From: an uncultured cyanobacterium
Lineage (GTDB): Bacteria; Cyanobacteriota; Cyanobacteriia; PCC-6307; Cyanobiaceae
Direction: 5' to 3'
Length of the DNA: 11,955 nt
Assembly (NCBI GenBank): GCA_903934745.1
Contig: CAIZOZ010000337.1
Location: forward strand, 1 to 11,955
Shown: positions 5,296 through 11,955 of the stretch, in pieces
Layout of the letters: the number at the start of each line of letters is the position of its first letter
Position numbering within the stretch: the stretch's first letter is position 1
Position numbers and translations under genes: made by a program
Notes under the pieces: generated by a model
What the model was told of the DNA's origin: nothing
Database searches by the model: none
Seen by the model: the letters and a program-made list of their open reading frames with translations, nothing else

Positions 5296-6138
5296 ATGGA
5301 AACGTCGTTCATATCAGAGATGGTCTGCCCTCAATGCAGAACACGGATCTCAAAGAGCATCGAACTTTCGGCGCTCATTGTTTGCCACAACTGTCCTGAC
5401 TGCAGCATGGTCATCCGGCCGCGTCCCGGCGATGGGTGTGTCTTCTCCTCCTATGGCAATGCGGCGGCTTACCTCGACAAGTCCAATTTGACTCGATGCT
5501 TACCAGGTCGCGGGGAGCGCTTCCATGCTGTTGTCGGAACTAGCCCATTCAATAGTTATTACAGCGAGAATCGACTAGTCGAGTTGCTGGCATGGGCCAA
5601 CGAACACTTTGATCTTGTCGGTGTGTTCGTTCCCGACACCCCTACTGTGTGGACACTGGAGGCGGGTGGCTACTCCCCCGAGGAAGCATCATATAAGACT
5701 AAGCGACAAGTACGTTACCTCAACAACAAGATTAGCCGCGCTCGAGAAGCTGTTGATAGTATCGATAACCAGGTTGATCTCCTGCCGTGGTCTCTGGTGG
5801 CGCAGCGTGATGGCTATGCCGCAGCTCAAGGCCGGTGTCGCACTGCATTCGCCACTGACAGTGAGTTTCACAAGGAGTGTCTTGCGGCAACTGATGAGGT
5901 TCTCGAGAATAGGCGGCGTGAGGGTCATCATCTGAGCGATCAAGACCGCTTGCGCGCGGTCAACTATCTGATGGCGGAGCTGCCACTGATTCTCTTCGGG
6001 CCTGAGCTTTTTGGAGTGCAAACTTCGACGTTCATTTACCATCGATCGCTCCGACTGCTCGAAAGGCTTTTTTCAGGCGAGTTCTCGATCGGACCAGTGA
6101 CCGGGCAACATTTCGTAATTGCTAATGAGCTTGCCTAA
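5296..6138 (+). CDS. tRNA-dependent cyclodipeptide synthase with Cys-rich N-terminal extension, 280 aa
   Basis: Cyclodipeptide synthases use two aminoacyl-tRNAs to make a cyclic dipeptide (diketopiperazine). Family hallmarks are in order: VVGTSPFNSYYS (79-90) holds the nucleophile S83 (S37 in AlbC) and N86 (N40); VPDTPT and TLEAGGYS (112-127) follow; then a basic helix KTKRQVR...K..R.R (134-150) of the kind that contacts tRNA; then AVNYLMAELPLIL (221-233) with Y224 and E228 (AlbC Y178 and E182), and FIYHR (246-250) with Y248-H249 at AlbC positions 202-203. The offset of 46 residues from AlbC is constant for all of these. The pocket therefore reads N-Y-H rather than the common N-Y-Q or X-Y-P. 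The first 45 residues are unusual: CPQC (11-14) and CHNCPDC (30-36) look like a zinc ribbon. No P450, oxidase or methyltransferase partner is adjacent. Base composition is less GC-rich than the neighbours, suggesting transfer. The start is chosen because it includes the first Cys pair; an alternative is M9. Confidence 0.9.
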   Translation: METSFISEMVCPQCRTRISKSIELSALIVCHNCPDCSMVIRPRPGDGCVFSSYGNAAAYLDKSNLTRCLPGRGERFHAVVGTSPFNSYYSENRLVELLAWANEHFDLVGVFVPDTPTVWTLEAGGYSPEEASYKTKRQVRYLNNKISRAREAVDSIDNQVDLLPWSLVAQRDGYAAAQGRCRTAFATDSEFHKECLAATDEVLENRRREGHHLSDQDRLRAVNYLMAELPLILFGPELFGVQTSTFIYHRSLRLLERLFSGEFSIGPVTGQHFVIANELA

Positions 6139-6424
6139 AAGGTATGTTTGCCAAGTCGTGATGCGGTATAGCCAGCGCTTGCAGCCACCAGAATTTTTTG
6201 TCGTTTGCGGCTGTTTCTGCCATGCCGCCAGTACCATGCATCGTCTTCGTAGACATCCCATTGAGGGATCTCTTCAATGGCGGAGTGGAATCAGTAGTGC
6301 AGCCTGAGTAAAACAGATCTTGTTGGTAAGCTTTCTCTGGAACTCGTGCTTTCTGGTCAGGGTTGAATTCGACCCCAGTCGCAGCGAGCGCTTGCTCGCT
6401 CATCGCCTGGTAGTCGTCAAGCAT
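6135..6424 (-). pseudogene. small hypothetical gene, frameshifted, convergent with the synthase
   Basis: From the ATG at 6424 one frame reads MLDDYQAMSEQALAATGVEF and continues with EKAYQQDLFYSG. A shift at about 6290-6310 then leads to a frame with protein-like sequence (FHSAIEEIPQWDVYEDDAWY, then a basic RNSRKRQK stretch) ending at TAG 6135-6137. The joined product would be about 95 aa: acidic and Trp/Tyr-rich in the middle, basic after it. I do not recognise the family. The second half lacks a start codon after an in-frame stop at 6291-6293, hence the frameshift reading. Its stop overlaps the stop of the cyclodipeptide synthase tail to tail. The alternative is a fortuitous frame, because the first frame also stays open to 6122 with less protein-like sequence. 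Confidence 0.35.
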
Positions 6425-6490
6425 GGCTGGGACGGCCGGTAGGCGTATCTGACCGTTGGCCAGAGCGCGCTCGGGATGAACGAACCTTAC

Positions 6491-9211
6491 TTATAACCTA
6501 TCGGCGTTGAGCTGAGCACCGCCAGCGGCGGCGGCCACCAGGGGATCAAGCCGATTCGCAACATGTGCCACAGGGATCATCAGCAAGATCGCTAGTGAGC
6601 ATGCCAACCATTGCTGCAGGCTCAGCGGCGCCGTGCCGAAGAATGTGTTCATCGGCCCCCACTGGCTGAACAGCACCTGCAGCAGCAGCGCAGCCACAAG
6701 GCCGAGCAGCAGGGGAGGGGAGCGCCAGAGGGCGATCGCCAGCCGGCCCCAGTGCCAGGGCAGGTGCTGGGCCACTTCGCTGAGGCTGATCAGGTAAGCC
6801 ACCCGCGACAGCACCAGGGTCTGCACCGCCATGGTGCGCGCGATGGCTCGATCACCGGTCTGGGTCTCAGCCCAGAAGAACATCGCGAAGATCACCACCC
6901 AGCTGAAGGCCGACACCAGCAGCAGCCGCTGCAGCAAAGGACGGTTGAGCAGGGGGCGATCCGGCCGCTGTGGCGGCATCGTCATCAGGCCGGGTGCCTT
7001 CGGCTCGAAGGCCAGCGGCAGCGACATGGTGAGGGAGTTGACCATGTTCAGCCACAGCACCTGCAGGGCGGTGATCGGCAGCTCCAGCCCCATCAGGGCA
7101 CTGAGCAGGATGGTGAAGGATTCACCGCCGTTCACCGGCAGGCAGAAGGCCATGGCGCGGTGCAGGTTGAGAGCCACGCCCCTGCCCTCTTCCACCGCTG
7201 CGGCGATGGAGGCGAAGTTGTCATCGGTGAGCACCATGGCGGCGGCTTCCCGGGCCACGGCGGTACCGCCAGCTCCCATGGCGATGCCGATGTCGGCCTG
7301 GCGCAGCGCCGGGGCATCGTTAACGCCATCGCCGGTCATGGCGACGATCTGACCGCTGTCCTGCAGGCTGCGCACCAGTTCCAGTTTCTGCGCCGGTGCC
7401 ATGCGCGCGAACACATCGGTCTGCAGAGCCACAGCGTCGAGCTGATCTGCAGGCAGCGCCGCCAGACCGCGGCCATCGATGGCGATCGGCTCCGGCCGGT
7501 GGCCGATTCCCATCTGGCGGGCGATCGCGGTGGCGGTGCGGATGTGATCGCCGGTGATCATCTTCACCCTGATGCCCGCATCCAGGCAGGCGGCCACCGC
7601 ACGCGTGGCCTCCGGGCGGGGCGGATCGGCCATGCCCTGCAAGCCCAGAAAGGTGAGATTGGCTTCGATGTGGTCATGCAGCAGGGAGGCCTGCTGGGGA
7701 TGGGCCTGCCCCATGGCAAAGGCCAGCACCCGCTCCCCTTGAGCGGCCATGGCGTCCACGGCGGCGTGAATGGCAGCGGCCTCCAGCGGTTCCGGCTCGC
7801 CGTTGCTGCCGCATTGCCAACGGCAGCGGGGCAGCACCGCCTCCAGCGATCCCATGACCAGAATCCGCTCGCTGCCATGCAGTGTGGCCATCACCTGCAG
7901 CTCGGCTTCAAAGGGCAAGGCATCGCGGCGCGGATGGCGGCGATGGGCGTCCGCGTGATCGAAGCCGGCCCGCTGCGCGGCCGCCAGCAGAGCGGTTTCG
8001 GTCGGATCCCCCACCAGACCCTGATGGCTGCTGGGTCTGGCATCGCTGCAGAGCAGACCCGCCAGCAACAGCTCGCGCAGGGCGCGGTTCGCTTCGAACG
8101 GGTCGGCTGTCTTCAGCCCCGCGTGGGAGCCAGCAGGCCAGAGCTCCTCGAGCTGCAGTCGCTGGCCAGCCGCATACAGCTCCTGCACGGCCATGCGGTT
8201 CTGGGTGAGGGTGCCGGTCTTGTCGGAGCAGATCACCGTGGCGCTGCCGAGGGCTTCCACAGCGGGCAGCTTGCGGATGATCGCGTTGCGCCGGGCCATG
8301 CGGTGCACGCCGATCGCCAGGGTGATGGTGACGATGGCAGGCAACTCCTCCGGGATGGCACTCACCGCCAGGGCCACGGCGGCATCGAACATCTCGCTGC
8401 CGCTGCGCCCCCTGGCCAGACCCACCAGGGCGGTGAGGATCGAAAGGACCAGCACAAACTGCAGAACGGTGACACTGAAGCGCGCGAATTTGCGCGTCAG
8501 TGGTGTGCTGAGAGCGGAACCCCGTTGCAGAGAAGCGGCCAGATCCCCCAGTTCGGTGGCATCGCCGGTGGCGACCACCAGCCCACGTCCCTGGCCGTTG
8601 GTCACGAAGCTGCCGGCGTAGGCCATGCCGTAGCGCTCCGCCAGAGGAGCGTCAGCGGGATCGGTGCTGATGGCCTTGGCGACCGGCAGGGATTCACCGG
8701 TGAGGCTGGATTCATCCAGCTGCAGGTTGCGAACCTGCAGCAGGCGCAGGTCGGCGGGAACCCGATCGCCTGCGGCCAGGAGCACCACATCGCCTGGCAC
8801 CAGCTGCTGGGCATCGAGCCGCTGCTGCTGCCCGTCACGCAGCACGTCAAGGTCGGAGCGGATCACGAGGGCGAGGGCGCCAATCGAGCGTTCAGCGCGG
8901 CTTTCCTGCACAAACCCGATCACCGCATTGATCACGGTGACGCTCCAGATCACCGCGGCATCCCGCAGCGAGCCGCTGAGGGCCTTGACCGCGCCAGTGA
9001 TCAGCAGGGCATAGAGCAGGGGGGCATGAAACTGGGCCAGGAACTGAAGCCACAGCGGCCTTTGCGGCCGGTTGCTCAGCCGGTTGGCCCCCAAGCGGCG
9101 CAGCCGCTCCTGAGCCTCGCGGCTGCTCAGGCCCAGCTCAGGATCGACCGCCAGCCGCTCCTGCACCTGCTCGGCGGTGAGGAGATGGGCTCCGCTCAAC
9201 TGCAGGTCCAT
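6491..9211 (-). CDS. P2-type cation-transporting ATPase (PacL/CtpF-like), 906 aa
   Basis: This is an ATP-driven cation pump of the inner or thylakoid membrane. The N-terminal cation-ATPase domain (GLSSREAQERLRRLGANRL, 27-45) leads into two helices (about 62-78, 85-101). The actuator TGES follows at 171-174, and M4 carries PEELP (287-291) before LPAVEALGS. The phosphorylated aspartate is D330 in CSDKTGTLTQNRM. KMITGDHIRTA and TGDGVNDAPAL mark the P-domain, and six C-terminal helices close the protein. M6 reads LWLNMVNSLTMSLPLAFEP, where Ca2+ pumps usually have N-x-x-T-D, so the ion is not clearly Ca2+; Na+ or another cation is possible. Length is normal for the family and the gene is intact. 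The frame stays open to 9703, but the ATG at 9211 precedes the first homologous residues, and the BicA-like remnant occupies the region upstream. The gene is probably co-transcribed with the SulP gene. Confidence 0.9.
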   Translation of the reverse strand: MDLQLSGAHLLTAEQVQERLAVDPELGLSSREAQERLRRLGANRLSNRPQRPLWLQFLAQFHAPLLYALLITGAVKALSGSLRDAAVIWSVTVINAVIGFVQESRAERSIGALALVIRSDLDVLRDGQQQRLDAQQLVPGDVVLLAAGDRVPADLRLLQVRNLQLDESSLTGESLPVAKAISTDPADAPLAERYGMAYAGSFVTNGQGRGLVVATGDATELGDLAASLQRGSALSTPLTRKFARFSVTVLQFVLVLSILTALVGLARGRSGSEMFDAAVALAVSAIPEELPAIVTITLAIGVHRMARRNAIIRKLPAVEALGSATVICSDKTGTLTQNRMAVQELYAAGQRLQLEELWPAGSHAGLKTADPFEANRALRELLLAGLLCSDARPSSHQGLVGDPTETALLAAAQRAGFDHADAHRRHPRRDALPFEAELQVMATLHGSERILVMGSLEAVLPRCRWQCGSNGEPEPLEAAAIHAAVDAMAAQGERVLAFAMGQAHPQQASLLHDHIEANLTFLGLQGMADPPRPEATRAVAACLDAGIRVKMITGDHIRTATAIARQMGIGHRPEPIAIDGRGLAALPADQLDAVALQTDVFARMAPAQKLELVRSLQDSGQIVAMTGDGVNDAPALRQADIGIAMGAGGTAVAREAAAMVLTDDNFASIAAAVEEGRGVALNLHRAMAFCLPVNGGESFTILLSALMGLELPITALQVLWLNMVNSLTMSLPLAFEPKAPGLMTMPPQRPDRPLLNRPLLQRLLLVSAFSWVVIFAMFFWAETQTGDRAIARTMAVQTLVLSRVAYLISLSEVAQHLPWHWGRLAIALWRSPPLLLGLVAALLLQVLFSQWGPMNTFFGTAPLSLQQWLACSLAILLMIPVAHVANRLDPLVAAAAGGAQLNADRL

Positions 9212-9234
9212 GGGGCGACGGGTGAGGCGTTGGT

Positions 9235-9680
9235 TCAGGAGTGGCTGAGGGCTTGCTGGAGGGCTGCGTGGCAGCTGGGGAGGATGGAAACGCCCTGGAT
9301 CCTGGCCACTCCTATGCGCTCCAACCGCGTCAGCGGTTGATCCGCCGACACCACGATGACGACGCTTCGGCCCTGCTGCTGGCTGTCGAGACAAAGGGTC
9401 TCCATCGCCAGGGCGGCGGTCACCCCCAGCAGCACCTGCAGCAGACCGGCCAGGGCTGCAATGCCAAGGGCCAGCGGCAGGGCACTCTCGAAGCCGTAGC
9501 GCCGGCTGAGCACAGCCAGCAGGGCCGTCATCACCACGGTCATCGGGCCGGTGGGACCGGAGACCTGGGTAGCGGTGCCGCCTAGTAGGCAGCCAGAAAC
9601 CCCAGCACGATGGCGCCGCAGAGACCCGCCTGAGCGCCGGCACCAGAGGCAACGCCAGAGGCCAGGGCTGAAGCGTCAGT
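9235..9680 (-). pseudogene. bicA: internally deleted BicA-like SulP transporter remnant
   Basis: From about 9680 downward one frame reads ASGVASGAGAQAGLCGAIVL and GFLAA. A single lost base then gives TAC TAG; restoring it gives LLGGTATQVSGPTGPM, and the frame from 9543 continues with TVVMTALL. This is the conserved N-terminal part of BicA-type Na+-dependent bicarbonate transporters. After a few more hydrophobic residues (GLLQVLLG) the sequence passes directly into the end of a STAS domain (GRSVVIVV, LTRLERIGV), ending in ALQQALSHS at TGA 9235-9237. About 400 residues of membrane domain are missing. The first roughly 25 residues are also not recognisable. The junction near LLGVTAALA suggests deletion between similar sequences. 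It is non-functional as a transporter, though a 102-aa product from 9543 could still be made. It lies between the intact SulP gene and the P-type ATPase. Confidence 0.75.
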
Positions 9681-9702
9681 CGTGGTTGCTGAGCTGGGGC
9701 CA

Positions 9703-11247
9703 TCAGTGGGCCGAAGCGATCGATCCACCGCGCCCGCCGGCTTCCTCCGCCATGCCGATGCGGGCGAACAGGTCGGTGCTTTCGGGGTTCAGGTTCACCA
9801 CCTCCACGGCGCTGCCGCCAAGCTTGAGGCGGCGGATCACTTGATCGAGGGCGCTCACGCCGCTCTGATCCCAGATGTGGGCCTCAGTCATCTCGATGGT
9901 GACGCGCTCGGGATGGGGCTGCTCGTGCAGCTCGAATCCCTGTCTGAAATAGATGCTGCTCACGAAGAACAGTTGCCCCCGCACGCGGTAGAGGCGGTGG
10001 TCGGGTGCGATCAGCTCGCTGCTCACCTCAATCACCTTGGCCACCTTGCGGCTGAACAAGATGCCAGCCAGAGCCACTCCCGAGAGCAGGCCCACCGCCA
10101 GGTTGTGGGTGAGCACGGTGACCACCACCGTGAGCAGCATCACGGCTGAATCGCTCTTGGGGATGCGACGAATGGCACGGATCGAGCCCCAGTTGGCAGT
10201 GTTGATCGCGATCATCAACATCACGCCCACCAGGGTGGCCATCGGGATCTGATTCACCCAGCGGGCCGCCAGCACGATCATTGTCAGCAAGGCCACCCCT
10301 GACGTCAGCGTCGACAGCCGGGTGCGGCCGCCATAGCCCAGGTTCATCACTGACTGGCCCACCAGGGCGCAGCCAGCCATGCCACCAAACAGCGAGCTGA
10401 CGATGTTGCCGATGCCCTGGCCGCGCGCCTCGGCATCCTTGGAGCTGGTGCTGTCGGTGCGGTCGTCGAGGAGGTCCTGGGTGAGGAAGGTTTCCATCAG
10501 CCCCACCAACGAAATGGCCAGGGCCGTGGGCAGGATCAATCCCAGGGTGTTCAGATCGAACGGCACCTGGGGCAAGGCGAACTGGGGCAGGCCGGCGGGC
10601 AGGGTGCCGAGGCTGGCCACGGTGGGGACATCCAGCCCCAGGCGGATCGAGAGTCCTGTGGTGATCAGGATGGCCACCAGGGCTGAGGGCACTGCCGTGG
10701 TGAGCCGTGGCAGCAGGTAGATGATCGCCAGGGTGAGGGCCATCAGGCCCCATACGGCCGGAAGCGCCGCCGCTATGACGGGCACCTTCTCGGGGTGGAA
10801 CCAATCCAGCCCCAGCTGCGGCAGCTGCGCCAGCACAATCAGGATTGCGAGGGCATTCACGAAGCCCGCCATCACCGGCTGCGGCACGAAGCGCATCTGG
10901 TGAGCCAGGCGCAGATACCCCCAGGCGATCTGCAGCAGGCCAGTGAGGATCCCCGCTGCCAGTAAATATTGCAGGCCAAGGCCTTCGCCGAGGCCATCGC
11001 CCTGCTGCACCAGGCCCGTCATCAGCAGGGCCGTAGAGCCGGTGGCGGAGGTGATCATGCCGGTGCGGCCACCGACGATCGCCAGCGTCACCGACAGCAG
11101 GAAGGCCCCGAACAGCCCCACCCGGGGATCCACACCGGCGATGCCGGAGAAGGCGATCGCCTCCGGGATCATCGCGAAGGCCACCACCAGGCCCGAGAGG
11201 ATGTCGCGATGGGGTTTGCCCCACCACGCCTTGAGGTCATCAGTCAC
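9703..11247 (-). CDS. SulP family anion transporter with C-terminal STAS domain, 514 aa
   Basis: This is an inner-membrane anion transporter (sulfate, bicarbonate or related anions). The N-terminus carries the SulP signature (RDILSGLVVAFAMIPEAIAF, 14-33), then GVDPRVGLFGAF, GGRTGMITSATGSTALLM and GFVNALAILIVLAQLPQL. About 10-12 membrane helices can be seen up to about residue 420, with GQSVMNLGYGGRTRLST in the middle. A short STAS domain follows (about 430-505: RVTIEMTEAHIWDQSGVSAL, LNPESTDLFARIGM). The start is GTG at 11247, since no in-frame ATG precedes the first conserved residues; AGGAC 9 bases upstream is a weak ribosome site. The protein is of the MIPEAIAFS subfamily, distinct from the BicA-like remnant downstream, so the two were different transporters and not recent duplicates. 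The substrate cannot be assigned from sequence. The downstream order is BicA remnant, then cation ATPase, all on the same strand. Confidence 0.9.
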   Translation of the reverse strand: MTDDLKAWWGKPHRDILSGLVVAFAMIPEAIAFSGIAGVDPRVGLFGAFLLSVTLAIVGGRTGMITSATGSTALLMTGLVQQGDGLGEGLGLQYLLAAGILTGLLQIAWGYLRLAHQMRFVPQPVMAGFVNALAILIVLAQLPQLGLDWFHPEKVPVIAAALPAVWGLMALTLAIIYLLPRLTTAVPSALVAILITTGLSIRLGLDVPTVASLGTLPAGLPQFALPQVPFDLNTLGLILPTALAISLVGLMETFLTQDLLDDRTDSTSSKDAEARGQGIGNIVSSLFGGMAGCALVGQSVMNLGYGGRTRLSTLTSGVALLTMIVLAARWVNQIPMATLVGVMLMIAINTANWGSIRAIRRIPKSDSAVMLLTVVVTVLTHNLAVGLLSGVALAGILFSRKVAKVIEVSSELIAPDHRLYRVRGQLFFVSSIYFRQGFELHEQPHPERVTIEMTEAHIWDQSGVSALDQVIRRLKLGGSAVEVVNLNPESTDLFARIGMAEEAGGRGGSIASAH

Positions 11248-11480
11248 GTCGTCAGTCCTGTCGTAAAACGCAGCGTTGAACCTGAGCCAGGGCGCTACGG
11301 CAACAGACCGTGGGCCGCAGCAAGGCAGCGGTTACGAGGGACTGATCAGCATGGAGCGACGTTATCAGTGCCCCGGTGAGCCAGTTGCGTTAGCAGAGCA
11401 AGAGCGGAGGTTGCCATCACAGCCATCACAGCCACTACAGCGGCCCCGCCCCCGTTACCCAGAGTCGCCGCCGTCGCCTC
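11248..11480. other. divergent intergenic region with a short tandem repeat
   Basis: The region lies between the SulP start (minus) and the UPF0016 remnant (plus). It contains three tandem 9-base units GCCATCACA, GCCATCACA, GCCACTACA (11413-11439). I see no promoter that meets consensus and no protein I recognise. Part of it may be the unrecognisable first half of the decayed UPF0016 gene. Confidence 0.4.
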
Positions 11481-11770
11481 AGCATCACCTGGGCCGTGAT
11501 CTGGGAGGTCTAGACGCTGGGGCTCCTCCCCGAACAGGGCGATCGCTGCCAGGTCACCGCCATCGTCCTGGCGATCGTCCCGGCCGCCGTCCCGGCCTTC
11601 AGCTTCGCGGGGCTGCTGGCCGGCAGCCGGCTCGGCCACGCCCTGGTCAGCTGGCTGGCGGTGGGCGCCGGCAAGTGAATCGGGCGCCGCATCAGCGCAA
11701 GCCTGCTGTAGGCCCTCAGCGGTGGCCTATTCCTGGTGTATGGGCTGTTCGCCTTGAAGGCAGGCCCCCA
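11481..11770 (+). pseudogene. decayed UPF0016/GDT1 (TMEM165-like) cation exporter half
   Basis: One frame, read through stops, gives ITWAVIWEV, stop (TAG 11511-11513), TLGLLPEQGDRCQVTAIVLA, then LAGSRLGHALVSWLAVGAGK, stop (TGA 11676-11678, probably from TGG Trp), IGRRISASLL, stop (TAG 11709-11711), ALSGGLFLVYGLFALKAGP. This matches the second membrane repeat of UPF0016/GDT1 proteins: an E-x-GD-(R/K)-(S/T)-Q motif followed by a glycine-rich helix and a final GG-x-x-F helix. Here the motif has become EQGDRCQ. The family exports Mn2+ or Ca2+ (Mnx in Synechocystis). In cyanobacteria it may be encoded as two half-size genes, of which this would be the second. All lesions are base substitutions with the frame kept, unlike the indels elsewhere in the window. 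Confidence 0.72.
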
Positions 11771-11788
11771 CCTGATCCTGTTGACCTC

Positions 11789-11955
11789 ATGCCCCGTCCC
11801 TACCAACCGTCGCTGCTGCGTTTGCTGCATGGGGTTACAGCCCTGCTGGTGCCCGTGGCCTGGATCACAGGCCTGGTTGTCTACTCCAACGACGACGGCC
11901 GCTTCGGCCGATTGCCCCTGGCGCTCCCCGGCGCCTGGATTGACATCCACGGCAC
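11789..11955 (+). CDS. cytochrome b561-like membrane protein, 5' part only
   Basis: The first 55 codons are in the window. A short N-terminus leads to LLRLLHGVTALLVPVAW (9-25) with H14, the rest of a first membrane helix to about 32, a loop rich in D, G and R, then ALPGAWIDIHG (45-55) with H54 at the start of the next helix. Histidines placed like this fit heme-b ligands of di-heme cytochrome b561-type proteins, which carry electrons across the membrane. The start ATG at 11789 is in the position expected for this N-terminus. No clear ribosome binding site is visible. It follows the UPF0016 remnant closely, so it may once have shared its transcript. The protein runs off the window end. Confidence 0.72.
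   Translation, partial: MPRPYQPSLLRLLHGVTALLVPVAWITGLVVYSNDDGRFGRLPLALPGAWIDIHG

Noticed and set aside
5022..5312. 96-codon minus-strand open frame over the divergent regulatory region
   Set aside because: It crosses the right-facing promoter and the folded region, has low-complexity Pro/Gly/Arg stretches and no known motif.
6463..6472. GAGCGCGCTC palindrome downstream of the P-type ATPase as its terminator
   Set aside because: It is a perfect 10-bp palindrome, but it has no loop and no T-tract on the minus strand.
6611..9340. 909-codon plus-strand open frame opposite the P-type ATPase
   Set aside because: It is a shadow: its sequence is His/Gln/Gly/Arg-rich without motifs, while the opposite strand encodes every P-type ATPase signature.
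9212..9703. N-terminal extension of the P-type ATPase up to 9703
   Set aside because: The extended residues are Arg/Pro/Gly-rich without homology, and the same DNA carries the BicA-like remnant in other frames.
10028..11227. 399-codon minus-strand frame inside the SulP gene
   Set aside because: It is an out-of-frame shadow dominated by Pro, Gly, Arg and His; the SulP frame has the conserved motifs.
1..11955. tRNA, rRNA, CRISPR array or insertion sequence
   Set aside because: I found no cloverleaf, no regularly spaced repeats, no transposase and no terminal inverted repeats with target duplications by eye.

Overview
The window most likely comes from a picocyanobacterium of the Synechococcus/Cyanobium type. 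This rests on a GC-rich background, five HIP1 octamers (GCGATCGC at 3020, 6732, 7521, 11153 and 11539), and cyanobacterial-type families: DUF3721 secreted peptides, a copper-type DUF305 protein, BicA/SulP transporters, UPF0016 and a b561-like cytochrome. The assignment is an inference from sequence reading, not from a database search. Two stretches, about 1-1260 and 5220-6425, look less GC-rich than the rest and are the likeliest acquired segments.

Layout. (1) 1-1583: a secreted protein of unknown function, its candidate promoter and terminator, then over 500 bases with no convincing gene. (2) 1584-2403, plus strand: two tandem DUF3721 secreted peptides (the first frameshifted near its start) and, translationally coupled to the second, a small PepSY-type membrane protein. 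(3) 4892-2404, minus strand: a Met/His-rich DUF305 protein followed by a copper-type P1B ATPase with an N-terminal YHS domain. The ATPase is broken by frameshifts, one nonsense codon and several internal deletions. This unit meets unit 2 tail to tail with no spacer. (4) 4893-5295: a divergent regulatory region with two MerR/CueR-type promoters (20-bp spacers, shared TTGACTCTCC), one facing the DUF305/ATPase genes and one facing right, then a GC-rich region able to fold extensively. (5) 5296-6138: a tRNA-dependent cyclodipeptide synthase with an unusual Cys-rich, zinc-ribbon-like N-terminus. A frameshifted small gene converges on it. (6) 11247-6491, minus strand: an intact SulP anion transporter, an internally deleted BicA-like SulP remnant and an intact P2-type cation ATPase. 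(7) 11481-11955, plus strand: a decayed UPF0016/GDT1 exporter half followed by the start of a cytochrome b561-like gene.

Working together. The left half reads as a metal (probably copper) handling island: a periplasmic Met/His-rich protein, a former Cu(I)-exporting ATPase, small secreted Cys/Met peptides and metal-responsive promoters. The most interesting part is the cyclodipeptide synthase, which lies downstream of the right-facing MerR-type promoter with a roughly 260-nt structured leader between. That raises the possibility of a metal-induced cyclodipeptide. No MerR-family regulator and no cyclodipeptide-tailoring enzyme lies in the window. The right half reads as inorganic anion and cation transport, in which a second SulP copy and a Mn/Ca-exporter-like gene have decayed.
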